A stretch of 64,000 bases of DNA from Planotetraspora silvatica (lineage in GTDB: Bacteria > Actinomycetota > Actinomycetes > Streptosporangiales > Streptosporangiaceae): assembly GCF_016863315.1 (NCBI RefSeq), contig NZ_BOOQ01000026.1, forward strand, positions 124,001-188,000. Direction: 5' to 3'. This document shows, piece after piece, positions 36,106 to 46,180 of the stretch (its first letter is position 1; each line of letters starts with the position of its first letter). The notes beneath the pieces are model-generated. The model worked only from the letters and a program-made list of their open reading frames with translations, was not told the DNA's origin and did no database searches. The translations under genes and the position numbers were made by a program.

Positions 36106-36855
36106 GTGGCTTCAGCATCGGGAAAACCGGTGGCCGTAGAGGTCGCCAGGGATGAGCTTTACCAGGTCATCGAGGTGCGGCTCAGCACCCCGATCCTTGA
36201 GCGGGCGCTGACCCACCGGTCCTACGCCTACGAGAACGGCGGCCTGCCCACCAACGAGCGCCTGGAGTTCCTCGGCGACTCGGTGCTGGGCCTGGTGGTC
36301 ACGGACACCCTCTATCGGGGCCACCCCGACCTGCCGGAAGGGCAGCTCGCGAAGCTGCGCGCCGCCGTCGTGAACATGCGGGCGCTCGCCGACGTGGCGC
36401 GGACCCTCGGTCTCGGCAAGTACCTCCGCCTCGGACGGGGCGAGGAGGGCACCGGCGGGCGTGACAAGTCGTCGATCCTGGCCGACACCCTGGAGGCCCT
36501 GATCGGCACGGTCTACGTCGACAAGGGCCTGGACGAGGCGTTCCGCGTCGTCCACCTGCTCTTCGACCCGCTGATCACGCGGTCGGCGTCGCTGGGCGCG
36601 GGCCTCGACTGGAAGACCTCGCTGCAGGAGCTGACCGCCGCCGAGATGCTCGGCGTACCGGAGTACCACGTCGACGAGAGCGGGCCCGACCACGCCAAGT
36701 CGTTCGTGGCCGCGGTGCGCGTCGGCGGCCGGCAGTACGGCACGGGCGCGGGACGCAGCAAGAAAGAGGCCGAGCAGCAGGCGGCGGAGGCGGCCTGGAC
36801 GGCGATCCGCGCGCTCAGGGACGCCCGTGAGGGTGCGGGGCTCGGCCGGGCCTGA
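36106..36855 (+). CDS. rnc: ribonuclease III
   Basis: 249-residue double-strand-specific RNase. The catalytic signature [16 protein letters not shown] lies near residue 45. The C-terminal dsRNA-binding domain spans about residues 160-240 ([33 protein letters not shown]). GTG 36106 follows AGGAGGAG. It probably forms an operon with mutM (65 bases later). Confidence 0.97.
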   Translation: MASASGKPVAVEVARDELYQVIEVRLSTPILERALTHRSYAYENGGLPTNERLEFLGDSVLGLVVTDTLYRGHPDLPEGQLAKLRAAVVNMRALADVARTLGLGKYLRLGRGEEGTGGRDKSSILADTLEALIGTVYVDKGLDEAFRVVHLLFDPLITRSASLGAGLDWKTSLQELTAAEMLGVPEYHVDESGPDHAKSFVAAVRVGGRQYGTGAGRSKKEAEQQAAEAAWTAIRALRDAREGAGLGRA

Positions 36856-36920
36856 CGGCTCGCCGCAGATCGTCGCCCGGGACCGACAGGCGCCCGGGAC
36901 CGGCACGAGGTAGGAGCAGG

Positions 36921-37841
36921 ATGCCCGAACTGCCTGAGGTGGAAGTCGTCCGGCGCGGCCTGGAGCGCTGGGTCGCCGGCCGTACGATCGCGTCGGCGGA
37001 GGTCCTGCATCCCCGCGCGGTCCGGCGGAACGCGGGGGAGCTGCCCGACCAACTCAAAGGCCGGACCGTGCTCTCGGCCGAGCGCCGCGGCAAGTATCTG
37101 TGGCTGCCGCTGCACGACGGCCCGGCGGACCGGTACCTGGTCGCCGCGGGGGATGATGAGGCCCCTGAGTCGCCTGTGGCCGCGGAGGCGCTGCTGGCGC
37201 ATCTCGGCATGAGCGGCCAGTTACTCGTGGTGGACCCCCTGGCGCCCGTCGAGAAGCACCTGCGTGTACGGCTCTGCTTCGCCGATGGCGGACCGGAGCT
37301 GCGGTTCGTGGACCAGCGCACGTTCGGCCACGTCCTGGTCGCCCCGATGGTCCAGCGGTCGCCGAGGCCCGTTCCCGAGCCGATCACGCACATCGCCGCC
37401 GATCCCCTCGAGAGCGCCTTCGACGACGCGGAGTTCGCGACCCGGCTGCGGCTCCGCCGTACCGGGATCAAGAGGGCACTGCTCGACCAGTCGCTGATCA
37501 GCGGGGTCGGCAACATCTACGCGGACGAGGCGTTGTGGCGCGCGCGGCTGCATTGGGCACGTCCGACGGAGACGCTCTCCCGCCCGGTGATCGCGGAGTT
37601 GCTGTCGGCCGTCCGCGAGGTCATGGCCGAGGCGCTCGGCCAGGGCGGCACGTCCTTCGACAGCCTGTATGTGAACGTCAACGGTGAGAGCGGCTACTTC
37701 GATCGGTCACTCGCCGTGTACGGCAGGCGGGACGAGCCGTGCCCCCGATGCGGGACGCCCGTCCGGCGGGAGGCGTTCATGAACAGGTCGTCGTACAGCT
37801 GCCCGAAGTGCCAGCCGACGCCGAGAAACGCCAGGCCATGA
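36921..37841 (+). CDS. mutM: formamidopyrimidine-DNA glycosylase
   Basis: 306-residue base-excision repair enzyme removing oxidised purines. The N-terminal catalytic [16 protein letters not shown] is intact, and the C-terminal zinc finger has CPRCG and CPKCQ pairs. A short acidic insert near residues 75-90 ([13 protein letters not shown]) is longer than in E. coli. ATG 36921 follows GTAGGAG. Confidence 0.96.
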   Translation: MPELPEVEVVRRGLERWVAGRTIASAEVLHPRAVRRNAGELPDQLKGRTVLSAERRGKYLWLPLHDGPADRYLVAAGDDEAPESPVAAEALLAHLGMSGQLLVVDPLAPVEKHLRVRLCFADGGPELRFVDQRTFGHVLVAPMVQRSPRPVPEPITHIAADPLESAFDDAEFATRLRLRRTGIKRALLDQSLISGVGNIYADEALWRARLHWARPTETLSRPVIAELLSAVREVMAEALGQGGTSFDSLYVNVNGESGYFDRSLAVYGRRDEPCPRCGTPVRREAFMNRSSYSCPKCQPTPRNARP

Positions 37842-37881
37842 CGGTCCCCCGGCGGCCGGCACCCAGGACCGGCCGGATACT

Positions 37882-38157
37882 GTGAACGTGGTCAGGTTGA
37901 CGGCGTGGGTCCGGGGCCGAGTGCAGGGGGTCGGCTTCCGATGGTGGACCCGGGCCAGAGCACTTGAGCTCGGCCTGGTGGGCTGGGCGGCGAATCTCGC
38001 CGACGGCAGGGTCGAGGTCGTGGCCGAAGGGCCCCGGGAATCGTGCGAGAGGCTTCTCGAGCTGCTGCGGGGGGCCGGCACGCCAGGTCAGGTGGAGGGG
38101 GTGGTGGAGCGCTGGAGCGACGCCAAGGGAAGTATGGCGGGGTTTGTAGAGCGATAG
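37882..38157 (+). CDS. acyP: acylphosphatase
   Basis: 91-residue acylphosphatase. [19 protein letters not shown] carries the conserved arginine loop and [13 protein letters not shown] the catalytic asparagine. GTG 37882 or the GTG two codons later is the start. It lies between mutM and smc, as in Streptomyces. Confidence 0.94.
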   Translation: MNVVRLTAWVRGRVQGVGFRWWTRARALELGLVGWAANLADGRVEVVAEGPRESCERLLELLRGAGTPGQVEGVVERWSDAKGSMAGFVER

Positions 38158-38346
38158 GGCTTCCCTCAAACCACCCAAATGCGGTATATTTACCTACCGA
38201 GAGTGCCCACCGGCAGATCTGTCCGGAGCGTTCAACTTGACCGCCTCCATTGCCGGTGCGACTCTTGAGAGGAACCACGCGCACCCCTCCCGCGGCAATG
38301 AAGTGCGCGAACCAGTCTGGTCACTCAGCGTGGAGGACCCTTTACT

Positions 38347-38541
38347 ATGGCGAAGGCTCTACTCGGCCACGTCGGCGGTCCTGACCCTCGAATGGTCTCG
38401 GAAATGCGCCGTCTCCAGCAGCGCATCCGGGATCTGGAGGCAGAACTCACCCGGCTCCAGGCACAGAACGACGCGCTAGCAGCGCAAACTCGTGACGAAA
38501 CCCTGGTCCGGCTGCAGGATCGCGAGCCGGCTCTCACTTGA
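38347..38541 (+). CDS. small coiled-coil conserved actinobacterial protein
   Basis: 64 residues starting MAKALLGHVGGPDPRMVSEM, then a heptad-patterned helix (RRLQQRIRDLEAELTRLQAQ). Close relatives occur at the same place, before smc, in Streptomyces. Function unknown; the coiled coil points to self-association. A TATATT box at 38185-38190 may belong to its promoter. The other 150 bases upstream hold nothing I can name. Confidence 0.85.
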   Translation: MAKALLGHVGGPDPRMVSEMRRLQQRIRDLEAELTRLQAQNDALAAQTRDETLVRLQDREPALT

Positions 38542-38566
38542 GAGACCGGCCACAGGAAGGATTGTC

Positions 38567-38591
38567 AGGGACGCCCCGCAAAGGCGTCCCT
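38567..38591 (+). terminator. intrinsic terminator after the coiled-coil gene
   Basis: AGGGACGCC (38567-38575) pairs perfectly with GGCGTCCCT (38583-38591), followed by TGTCATTT. The 340 bases from here to smc hold no supported gene; they presumably contain the smc promoter. Confidence 0.85.
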
Positions 38592-38931
38592 TGTCATTTG
38601 CGGAAACCGTTCGACCGCCATTCAGTCGTCGGCAAATTATCCGTAATGTCCTTTTCTGTATCGGCTGGTAGCGCGTTTGGCGATTCGTCATCGAACGCCA
38701 GTGCTCGGTGAATGGCCCCGGTCATCGTCGCGGGGTCATCGGCGATCAGGACGGCGGCTTCGCGCGACATCCGGCGGCCGGCCGTACGTATAGCGGGTCT
38801 TCGCGGGGGCAGTATGGCCCGATGTCGGGGACCGCGTCACCGGAACCGGTGTCATGGGGTCTATCCGACGTCCCGGGCCTGCCCGGGCCGGTAGTCTTCC
38901 CCGATAAGTCTGGCGTCTGGGAGGGGGCCGT

Positions 38932-41900
38932 GTGTATCTGAAGACGCTCACCCTGCGCGGCTTCAAATCCTTCGCCTCCGCGACGTCCCTGCGTTTCGAG
39001 CCCGGTATCACATGTGTGGTCGGCCCCAACGGCTCGGGCAAGTCCAACGTCGTCGACGCCCTCGCGTGGGTCATGGGCGAGCACAGCGCCAAGTCGCTGC
39101 GCGGCGGCAAGATGGAGGACGTGATCTTCGCGGGCACCTCGAGCCGCCCGCCGCTCGGCCGCGCCGAGGTGACGCTGACCATCGACAACTCCGACGGCGC
39201 CCTGCCGATCGACTACACCGAGGTCACGATCAGCCGGCTGATGTTCCGGTCCGGGCAGAGCGAGTACGCCATCAACGGCGACACGTGCCGCCTCCTCGAC
39301 ATCCAGGAACTCCTGTCCGACTCCGGCATCGGCCGCGAGATGCACGTCATCGTCGGCCAGGGCCAGCTCGACCAGGTGCTCCATGCCGGCCCGGAGGAGC
39401 GCCGCGCGTTCATCGAGGAGGCCGCCGGCGTCCTCAAGCACCGCAAGCGCAAGGAGAAGGCGCTTCGCAAGCTCGACGCGATGCAGGCCAACCTCACCCG
39501 GGTGCAGGACCTCGCCACCGAGTTGCGCCGCCAGCTCAAACCACTGGGACGGCAGGCGGAGATCGCCCGGAAGGCGGCCGTCATCCAGGCCGACCTGCGC
39601 GACGCACGCCTGCGCCTGCTCGCCGACGACGTCGTGAATCTGCGCGAGGTCCTGCAGCGGGAGGCCGCGGACGAGGCGGCCGTCCTGGCCCGGCGCACCC
39701 AGGTCGAGACCGATCTGGCGAACGGCCAGCGGCGGGAGGCCGAGCTGGAGGCGGCGGAGAACGAGGCCCAGCCCCGGCTCAAGGCCGTACAGGAGACCTT
39801 CTACCGCCTGTCGGCGCTCAGGGAGAGGCTCCGCGGCGTCGAGAGCCTCGCGGCCGAGCGGGGACGGCACGCCGCGGACGCCGCCTCGATCGAACGCCGC
39901 GGCCGTGACCCTGAGGATCTCGAGCGGGAGGCCGCCGAGATCCGGGAGCAGGAACAGGCGCTGTCCGACGAGCTCGACGAGGCACGTGACCGGCTGGAAG
40001 CCGCCGTGGAGATCCGTGCGGAGGCCGAGGAGGCACTGACCTCGGAGGAGCGCCGTCTCTCCTCCGCCGCCCGTGCCGCCGCCGACCGGCGTGAGGCGCT
40101 CGCCAGGCTGCGCGGCCAGGTGGAGTCCGCCAGGAGCCGTGCCCGCGCCGCGAGTGACGAGATCGGCCGCCTGACCAAGGCGGTGGAGGACGCCCACCAC
40201 CGGGCCGAGCGGGCGCAAGCTGACTGCGACGCGCACGAGCTCGGCGAGCCCGCCGCGGATCCGGAACTGCTCGCCGAGTTCGAGGCGGCCCAGGAGGGCG
40301 TCGACCTCGCCAGGGCGGCCGTCGAGGCGGCGCGGGGCGTGGCCGAACAGGCCGAGACCGCCGTGGCGCAGGTCAAGGCCGCCGCCTCCGCGCCACGTGA
40401 GGCGCTCGGCGCCGCCAAGTCCGCCGTCGGTACGGCACGGGCCGCCGACCAGGAGTCACAACGAGCCCTCGCCGGGCTCAGGGCACGGCGTGAGGCGCTG
40501 GAGATGAGCCTCGCCGGAGGCGTCGACGGGGCGGCCGCGCTGCTCGGGGCGGACCTTCCCGGTGTCCTCGGCCCGATCGCCACCATGCTCGCCGTCCGGC
40601 CGGGGGCCGAGGCGGCCGTCGCCGCGGTCCTGATGGCCGACGCCGTCACCGTCGACTCCCTGAACGCCGCCGTGGCCGCGCTGGAGCACCTGCGCTTGGC
40701 CGACGGAGGCCGTACGGCGCTGCTGATCGCCGCCGACGGCCAGGCCACCCCGGCGCGACCCGCCGTCGACGGCGGGGAATGGGCCGCCGAACTGGTCACC
40801 GTGCCGGAGGCGCTGAGGGGCACCGTCGACGTCCTGCTGTCGGACGTGGTCGTCGTCGACGATCTCGCCGCGGCGCGGAAGGTCGTGGACGCCGACCCGA
40901 GCCTGCGAGCCGTCACCCGCTCGGGAGACGTCCTCGGGGCGCACTCGGCGCACGGCGGTTCCGGCAGCGTGGCGTCACCGCTTCAGGTCCGGGCCGCGCT
41001 CGACGAGGCCGCCGCGGACCTGGCCGCCGCCGAGACGGCGGCGGAGGCGCACGCGCTGGCGCTGGAAGAGGCCGTGGCGGCCGAGGGACAGGCCCAGCTG
41101 GCGGTCGACGCGGCCCAGGCGCGCGTCGCCGAGGCGCAGAACGACGTCACCATGGCGCAGAACGGCATCAACGGCGCGCAGACCGGGCTGAACGCGGCCC
41201 AGTCCGTCCTCGACCGGCTGCGGAGCCGCCAGCGGGACGCCGACCAGAAGGCGGCGGCCGCCGCCAGGGAACTCGCCCGGCTCGAGGCCGCCGTCAAGGC
41301 CGCCCAGGACGAGGCCGCCCGGCTGGCGAAAGCCGTACAGGACGGGGAAGAGGCCCGCGAGCTGGCCCAGGCGGCGGTCGTCGAGCTGGAGGAGCAGCTG
41401 GCCGAGGCGGAGTACGCCCAGGAGCTGGAGGCCGAGCCGACCACCGACACGCGTGACGACCTCGCGGCCGCTGTCGGGGTGACCCGCCAGGCTGAGATGG
41501 AGGCCAGGCTCACCGTCCGGACCTCCGAGGAACGCGTCAGGGGCATCGCCGGCCGCGCCGACGGGCTGATGCGCGCCGCCCGCCGGGAACGTGACGACCG
41601 CGCGCGTGCGGCGGCCCAGCGAGAGCGACGGCGCAGGCAGGCCGAAGTCGCCGCCGGTGTCGTCGGCGCGGCGCAGATCGCCCTGAAGGCGCTGGAGGCC
41701 TCACTCACGCGGGCCGCGGCCGAGCGGGACGAGGCGGAGCGGGCGCGCGGCGAGATCGACGCGGAGCTCAAGGCGATACGGCTCCGTGTCCGTGCGCTCA
41801 GCTCGGAGCTGGACACCCTGGTCAACCGCGCCCACGGCAGCGAAATGGCCAGGACCGAGCAGCGCCTGCGGCTCGAGCAGATGGAACAGCGAGCCCTCGA

Positions 41901-42639
41901 GGAGTACGGCGTCGAGCTGGAACCGCTGATCTCCGAGTACGGCCCGGCCGTCCCGGTGCCCGGCGACCCTCCGGTGCCGTACGTCCGGGAGGAGCAGGAG
42001 AAGCGGGCCCGAGCCGCCGACAGGCAGATGACCCAGCTGGGCAAGGTCAACCCGCTCGCGCTGGAGGAGTTCGCCGCGTTGGAAGAGCGGCACGCCTTCC
42101 TCACCTCGCAGCTCGAAGACCTCAAGAAGACCCGCAGGGACCTGCTGCTCGTCGTCAAGGAGGTCGACGACAGGGTCGAGCAGGTCTTCTCCGCGGCCTA
42201 CGAGGACGTGGCCCGGGAGTTCTCCCAGATCTTCGAGCGGGTCTTCCCCGGTGGTGAAGGCCGTCTGCTGCTGACCGACCCGTCCGACATGCTCACCACG
42301 GGAGTCGAGGTGGAGGCCCGGCCGCCCGGCAAGAAGGTCAAGCGGCTGTCGCTGCTGTCCGGCGGCGAGCGGTCGCTGACCGCCGTGGCGTTCCTCATCT
42401 CCATCTTCAAGGCCCGTCCTTCGCCCTTCTACGTGATGGACGAGGTCGAGGCCGCGCTGGACGACACCAACACCCAGCGCCTGCTGACCCTCTTCGAGGA
42501 ACTGCGCCAAAGTTCGCAGCTCATCGTCATCACCCACCAGAAGCGGACGATGGAGATCGCCGACGCGCTGTACGGCGTCTCCATGCGCGGAGACGGCGTC
42601 ACCCAGGTGGTGAGCCAGCGCCTGCGCGAGCACGCGTGA
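38932..42639 (+). CDS. smc: chromosome segregation protein SMC
   Basis: 1235-residue condensin ATPase. Walker A GPNGSGKSN is at residue 31-39. Two long Ala/Glu-rich coiled-coil arms flank a hinge (about residues 520-670). The C-terminal head has LSGGERSLTA (signature) and FYVMDEVEAALDD (Walker B). GTG 38932 gives the conserved MYLKTLTLRGFKSFA start. ftsY follows as in other actinobacteria, with a 312-base gap. Confidence 0.97.
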   Translation: MYLKTLTLRGFKSFASATSLRFEPGITCVVGPNGSGKSNVVDALAWVMGEHSAKSLRGGKMEDVIFAGTSSRPPLGRAEVTLTIDNSDGALPIDYTEVTISRLMFRSGQSEYAINGDTCRLLDIQELLSDSGIGREMHVIVGQGQLDQVLHAGPEERRAFIEEAAGVLKHRKRKEKALRKLDAMQANLTRVQDLATELRRQLKPLGRQAEIARKAAVIQADLRDARLRLLADDVVNLREVLQREAADEAAVLARRTQVETDLANGQRREAELEAAENEAQPRLKAVQETFYRLSALRERLRGVESLAAERGRHAADAASIERRGRDPEDLEREAAEIREQEQALSDELDEARDRLEAAVEIRAEAEEALTSEERRLSSAARAAADRREALARLRGQVESARSRARAASDEIGRLTKAVEDAHHRAERAQADCDAHELGEPAADPELLAEFEAAQEGVDLARAAVEAARGVAEQAETAVAQVKAAASAPREALGAAKSAVGTARAADQESQRALAGLRARREALEMSLAGGVDGAAALLGADLPGVLGPIATMLAVRPGAEAAVAAVLMADAVTVDSLNAAVAALEHLRLADGGRTALLIAADGQATPARPAVDGGEWAAELVTVPEALRGTVDVLLSDVVVVDDLAAARKVVDADPSLRAVTRSGDVLGAHSAHGGSGSVASPLQVRAALDEAAADLAAAETAAEAHALALEEAVAAEGQAQLAVDAAQARVAEAQNDVTMAQNGINGAQTGLNAAQSVLDRLRSRQRDADQKAAAAARELARLEAAVKAAQDEAARLAKAVQDGEEARELAQAAVVELEEQLAEAEYAQELEAEPTTDTRDDLAAAVGVTRQAEMEARLTVRTSEERVRGIAGRADGLMRAARRERDDRARAAAQRERRRRQAEVAAGVVGAAQIALKALEASLTRAAAERDEAERARGEIDAELKAIRLRVRALSSELDTLVNRAHGSEMARTEQRLRLEQMEQRALEEYGVELEPLISEYGPAVPVPGDPPVPYVREEQEKRARAADRQMTQLGKVNPLALEEFAALEERHAFLTSQLEDLKKTRRDLLLVVKEVDDRVEQVFSAAYEDVAREFSQIFERVFPGGEGRLLLTDPSDMLTTGVEVEARPPGKKVKRLSLLSGGERSLTAVAFLISIFKARPSPFYVMDEVEAALDDTNTQRLLTLFEELRQSSQLIVITHQKRTMEIADALYGVSMRGDGVTQVVSQRLREHA

Positions 42640-42951
42640 CGTGCTTGATTGCGCTCGCTTCGCTCGCGCGGGCTCGTGGCGCCTTAGAGGCCGTCGGTCG
42701 TGCCGGAGGCGCGCCATGAACACAGCCCTCGTCGTTCGGGGTCGCTCGTTCCTCGCTCCCCGCTCACTCCTCAGTCCAGAAACGGCCGCGCCCCTCGCGT
42801 GACGGTGGCGCTTGCCACACAAGTCCGTGCTCGAGGCCCACGCATGGTGGCTGGGGTTCGCGTCCTCTCGCATGATCCACGTGGTCGGTCGGGAGGCATC
42901 TGACGCGGTTTGGTGACCGGAGCAGTGCGGTGTGTCTGGGAAACTGCATTT
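42640..42951. other. 312-base gap between smc and ftsY
   Basis: No gene, RNA or convincing terminator was found. It contains short GCTCGC and TTCCTCGCTCC repeats and probably the ftsY promoter. The ftsY frame stays open back to 42910, so part of the right end could be coding. Confidence 0.5.
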
Positions 42952-44127
42952 GTGGATGGTTACCTCGGCGTCATCGTGATCGTGGCCGTCGTCGCCGTGC
43001 TGGCGGTCGGTGGCCTGTTCCTACTTTTCCGGCCCAAGGCCAAGGACCGCCCCACGGTGGAGGCGCCCCCGGCGCCCCGCGCCCCGGGCGCCGAGGAGCC
43101 GCAAGGCGGCGGCCTCGGCGAACAAGAAGGCGGCCTGACCACGACGTTGCCCCCTCCGGCCCCCGCCGAGGAGCTCGTCAAGGCACCGGAGATCGAGGTC
43201 CCGCCGCCGTCCGCAGGCCGGATGGTGCGCCTGCGCGGACGCCTGGCCCGTTCGCAGAGCGCGTTCGGTAAGGGGCTGCTCGAACTGCTCTCGCGTGACC
43301 GGCTCGACGACGAGGTCTGGGACGAGATCGAGGAGAACCTGATCACCGCCGACGTCGGTGTGGCCCCGACCCGGGCCATCGTCGAGGACCTCCGTACGAA
43401 GGTGAAGGTCCTCGGCACCCGCACGCCGAGCGAGGTCCGGGCGATGTTGCGCGAGGAGCTTCTCACCCAGATCGCTCCTGAGCTCGACCGCACCCTGCAC
43501 GTCCGGCCGCACGGCGAACGCCCTGCGGTGGTCCTGGTCGTCGGCGTCAACGGCACGGGTAAGACCACCACGTCGGGCAAGCTCGCCCGGGTGCTGATCG
43601 GCGACGGGAACAAGGTCGTCCTCGGGGCTGCGGACACGTTCCGCGCCGCGGCGGCGGACCAGCTCCAGACCTGGGGTGACCGGGTGGGGGCGACCGTGGT
43701 CCGCGGACCGGAGGGCGGCGACCCGGCGTCCGTCGCGTTCGACGCCGTGGCCAAGGGCTTCGAGGATCACGCCGACACCGTCATCGTCGACACCGCCGGG
43801 CGTCTGCACACCAAGACCGGCCTGATGGACGAGCTCGGCAAGGTCAAGCGAGTGATCGAGAAGCGGGCGCTGGTCGACGAGGTGCTGCTGGTCCTCGACG
43901 CGACCACGGGTCAGAACGGCATGCGCCAGGCCCAGGTGTTCGCCGAGGTGGTCAACATCACGGGCATCGCGCTGACCAAGCTCGACGGCACCGCCAAGGG
44001 CGGCATCGTGATCTCGGTCCAGCGTGAGCTGGGCGTTCCGGTCAAGCTCGTGGGGCTCGGCGAGGGCCCCGATGATCTGGCCCCGTTCGACCCCGAGGTG
44101 TTCGTCGACGCCATCCTCGGCGACTGA
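42952..44127 (+). CDS. ftsY: signal recognition particle receptor FtsY
   Basis: 391-residue SRP receptor GTPase. An N-terminal membrane segment (VIVIVAVVAVLAVGGLFLLF) is followed by a Pro/Glu-rich linker, the NG domain with GVNGTGKTTTSGKLA (G1), DTAGRLHTKTGLMDEL (G3) and ALTKLDGTAKGG (G4). GTG 42952 places the membrane segment at the extreme N-terminus, as in Streptomyces FtsY; GTG 42910 is an alternative. No ffh gene follows within the window. Confidence 0.95.
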   Translation: MDGYLGVIVIVAVVAVLAVGGLFLLFRPKAKDRPTVEAPPAPRAPGAEEPQGGGLGEQEGGLTTTLPPPAPAEELVKAPEIEVPPPSAGRMVRLRGRLARSQSAFGKGLLELLSRDRLDDEVWDEIEENLITADVGVAPTRAIVEDLRTKVKVLGTRTPSEVRAMLREELLTQIAPELDRTLHVRPHGERPAVVLVVGVNGTGKTTTSGKLARVLIGDGNKVVLGAADTFRAAAADQLQTWGDRVGATVVRGPEGGDPASVAFDAVAKGFEDHADTVIVDTAGRLHTKTGLMDELGKVKRVIEKRALVDEVLLVLDATTGQNGMRQAQVFAEVVNITGIALTKLDGTAKGGIVISVQRELGVPVKLVGLGEGPDDLAPFDPEVFVDAILGD

Positions 44128-44175
44128 CGGCGACCCTCGCCGCAGGGCCCGAGCCGGCCCCGCGGGCGTTCGGGA

Positions 44176-45246
44176 TCAGCTCAGCAGGAACCTGCGGAAC
44201 TCGGCGAGGTGGGGCTCGATGTCGAGGCCCGTCTCGGCGAGCCACTGGTCGTTCCCGTAGGTGTCGCGGTAGCGCTCGCCGCCGTCGCAGATCAACGTGA
44301 CGACGCTGCCCCGCTCACCCCGGGCGCGCATCTCCTTGACGATCTCCATGGACGCCGCGACATTGGTGCCGGTCGAGCCGCCGACGTCGCGGCGTGTGAC
44401 CTCTTTCACCCAGTGCATGGCGGCGACGGAGACGGCGTCGGGCACGTGGGTCATCCGGTCGATGACCGTGGGCAGGAACGACGGCTCGACACGGGGCCGT
44501 CCGATTCCCTCGATCCGCGAACCGGGGCCCGTGAGATCGTCTCCCGAGATCCACGACGGGAAGAACGCCGAGCCTTCCGGGTCGGCGACGCACAGGCGGG
44601 TCGTGTGGCGGCGGTACCTGATGTAGCGGCCGATCGTCGCGGACGTGCCCCCGGTGCCCGCTCCCACCACGATCCACGCCGGCTCCGTGTGCCGCTCATG
44701 GGACATCTGCTGGAAGATGCTCTCGGCGATGTTGTTGTTGCCCCGCCAGTCGGTGGCCCGCTCCGCGTAGGTGAACTGGTCCATGTAGTGGCCGCCGGTC
44801 TCCTCGGCGAGCCTCCGGGACTCCTCGTAGATCGCCCCGGGGTCGGAGACGAGGTGGCACTTGCCGCCGTAGAACTCGATGATCTCCCGCTTCTCCGGCG
44901 ACGTGGTGGCCGGCATCACGGCGATGAACGGCAGGCCCAGAAGCCGCGCGAAGTAGGCCTCGCTGACCGCGGTCGATCCGCTGGACGCCTCGATGACCGT
45001 CGTCGTCGGCCCGATCCACCCGTTGGCCAGGCCGTACAGGAAAAGAGAACGGGCGAGCCGATGTTTGAGTGAACCGGTCGGGTGTACCGACTCGTCTTTC
45101 AAGTAGAGGTCCACACCCCAGTGGGAGGGGAGGGGGAACACATGCAGGTGCGTGTCACAACTGCGGTTCGCGTCGGCTTCCACGGCCAGGATGGCGTCGG
45201 CGGCCCATGCTCTGATGCCGGGATCATGCCGGTCCACGTGTTTCAT
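44176..45246 (-). CDS. PLP-dependent cysteine synthase/desulfhydrase family protein
   Basis: 356-residue fold-type II PLP enzyme. The PLP lysine is in [17 protein letters not shown] (about residue 62), and [11 protein letters not shown] and [16 protein letters not shown] bind substrate and phosphate. It resembles the mycobacterial Cds1 group, which releases sulfide from cysteine, more than biosynthetic CysK/CysM. The start ATG 45246 is supported by [18 protein letters not shown]. Divergent from the sigma-factor gene with 262 bases between. Confidence 0.88.
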   Translation of the reverse strand: MKHVDRHDPGIRAWAADAILAVEADANRSCDTHLHVFPLPSHWGVDLYLKDESVHPTGSLKHRLARSLFLYGLANGWIGPTTTVIEASSGSTAVSEAYFARLLGLPFIAVMPATTSPEKREIIEFYGGKCHLVSDPGAIYEESRRLAEETGGHYMDQFTYAERATDWRGNNNIAESIFQQMSHERHTEPAWIVVGAGTGGTSATIGRYIRYRRHTTRLCVADPEGSAFFPSWISGDDLTGPGSRIEGIGRPRVEPSFLPTVIDRMTHVPDAVSVAAMHWVKEVTRRDVGGSTGTNVAASMEIVKEMRARGERGSVVTLICDGGERYRDTYGNDQWLAETGLDIEPHLAEFRRFLLS

Positions 45247-45508
45247 GCCGATACTCTAGCGAGTGAGGTTTGCCACACTTTACTCCGGATTGAGGCTGGA
45301 GTGTTACGCTACTGAGATTCGTCCGGCCCGCACGTGACCTGCCCGTGCCGGGCACCCAGCCTGAGCGACCCCGCTGAACAGGTAAAACATTTAACACCGT
45401 GCTTACGGTTCGCCTGGGACGATGGCCCGGGACAGCAAATGAACCAGGCCTTCTCGCATGGGTCAATGCCGGACGGGTAACGGGGGAGAAGTTCCGTAGG
45501 GGGAAGAG

Positions 45509-46105
45509 ATGATCTCGATGACTGAAGAGCAGCGACACGCGTGGTTCGAGCGCGACGTCGTCCCGGTTACCGGTCAGCTCTACGCGTCCGCCATGCGGCT
45601 CACCCGTAACCCGGCCGACGCGGAGGACCTGGTCCAGGAGACCGTGGCGAAGGCGTACACCTCCTACCACCAGTTCCGTGAGGGCACGAACCTCAAGGCG
45701 TGGCTGCACCGGATCCTGACCAACAACTTCATCAACGACTACCGGAAGAAGCAGCGCTCGCCGAAGCTCTCCACGGCCGAGGACATCGAGGACTGGCAGC
45801 TCGCCGCCGCCGAGTCCCACACCTCGACCGGCCTGCGCTCGGCGGAGAACGAGGCGCTCGACCAGTTGCCCGACAGCGTCGTGATGGACGCCCTGCGGTC
45901 CCTCCCCGAGGAGTTCCGCATGGCCGTCTATCTGGCCGATGTCGAGGGGTTCGCCTACAAGGAGATCGCCGACCGGATGGGCACCCCCATCGGAACGGTG
46001 ATGTCCCGGCTCCACCGCGGGCGCCGGCAGCTTCGCGGAATGCTCGAGGGCTACGCGCGTGAAGAGGGCGTGGTCCGCGTCCCCGAGCCCGCCGTGGCCG
46101 CCTGA
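45509..46105 (+). CDS. SigR-like ECF sigma factor without adjacent anti-sigma gene
   Basis: 198-residue ECF sigma factor of the SigR/SigH group. Region 2 reads [20 protein letters not shown], and region 4 reads [20 protein letters not shown] then [10 protein letters not shown]. SigR controls the disulfide-stress response and is normally encoded beside the redox-sensing anti-sigma factor RsrA (HxxxCxxC). Here a terminator and an opposing EamA gene follow, and no such protein is visible in either direction. ATG 45509 follows GGGGGAAGAG. It may be a paralogue with a distant or no anti-sigma partner. Confidence 0.92.
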   Translation: MISMTEEQRHAWFERDVVPVTGQLYASAMRLTRNPADAEDLVQETVAKAYTSYHQFREGTNLKAWLHRILTNNFINDYRKKQRSPKLSTAEDIEDWQLAAAESHTSTGLRSAENEALDQLPDSVVMDALRSLPEEFRMAVYLADVEGFAYKEIADRMGTPIGTVMSRLHRGRRQLRGMLEGYAREEGVVRVPEPAVAA

Positions 46106-46134
46106 GATCTTCCACCTCCTCCGCGGTTCCTCCT

Positions 46135-46167
46135 CGGTACGGCTGTCGCGTCGCGGCAGCCGTACCG
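46135..46167. terminator. bidirectional terminator between sigma factor and EamA gene
   Basis: CGGTACGGCTG (46135-46145) pairs perfectly with CAGCCGTACCG (46157-46167) across an 11-base loop, in the short gap of the convergent pair. Confidence 0.75.
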
Positions 46168-46180
46168 GCATGTCCGGGGG

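Noticed and set aside
38932-42639. Separate genes within the smc frame, suggested by long Ala/Glu-rich low-complexity sequence
   Set aside because: The N- and C-terminal ATPase heads and the hinge are in one uninterrupted frame of normal SMC length.
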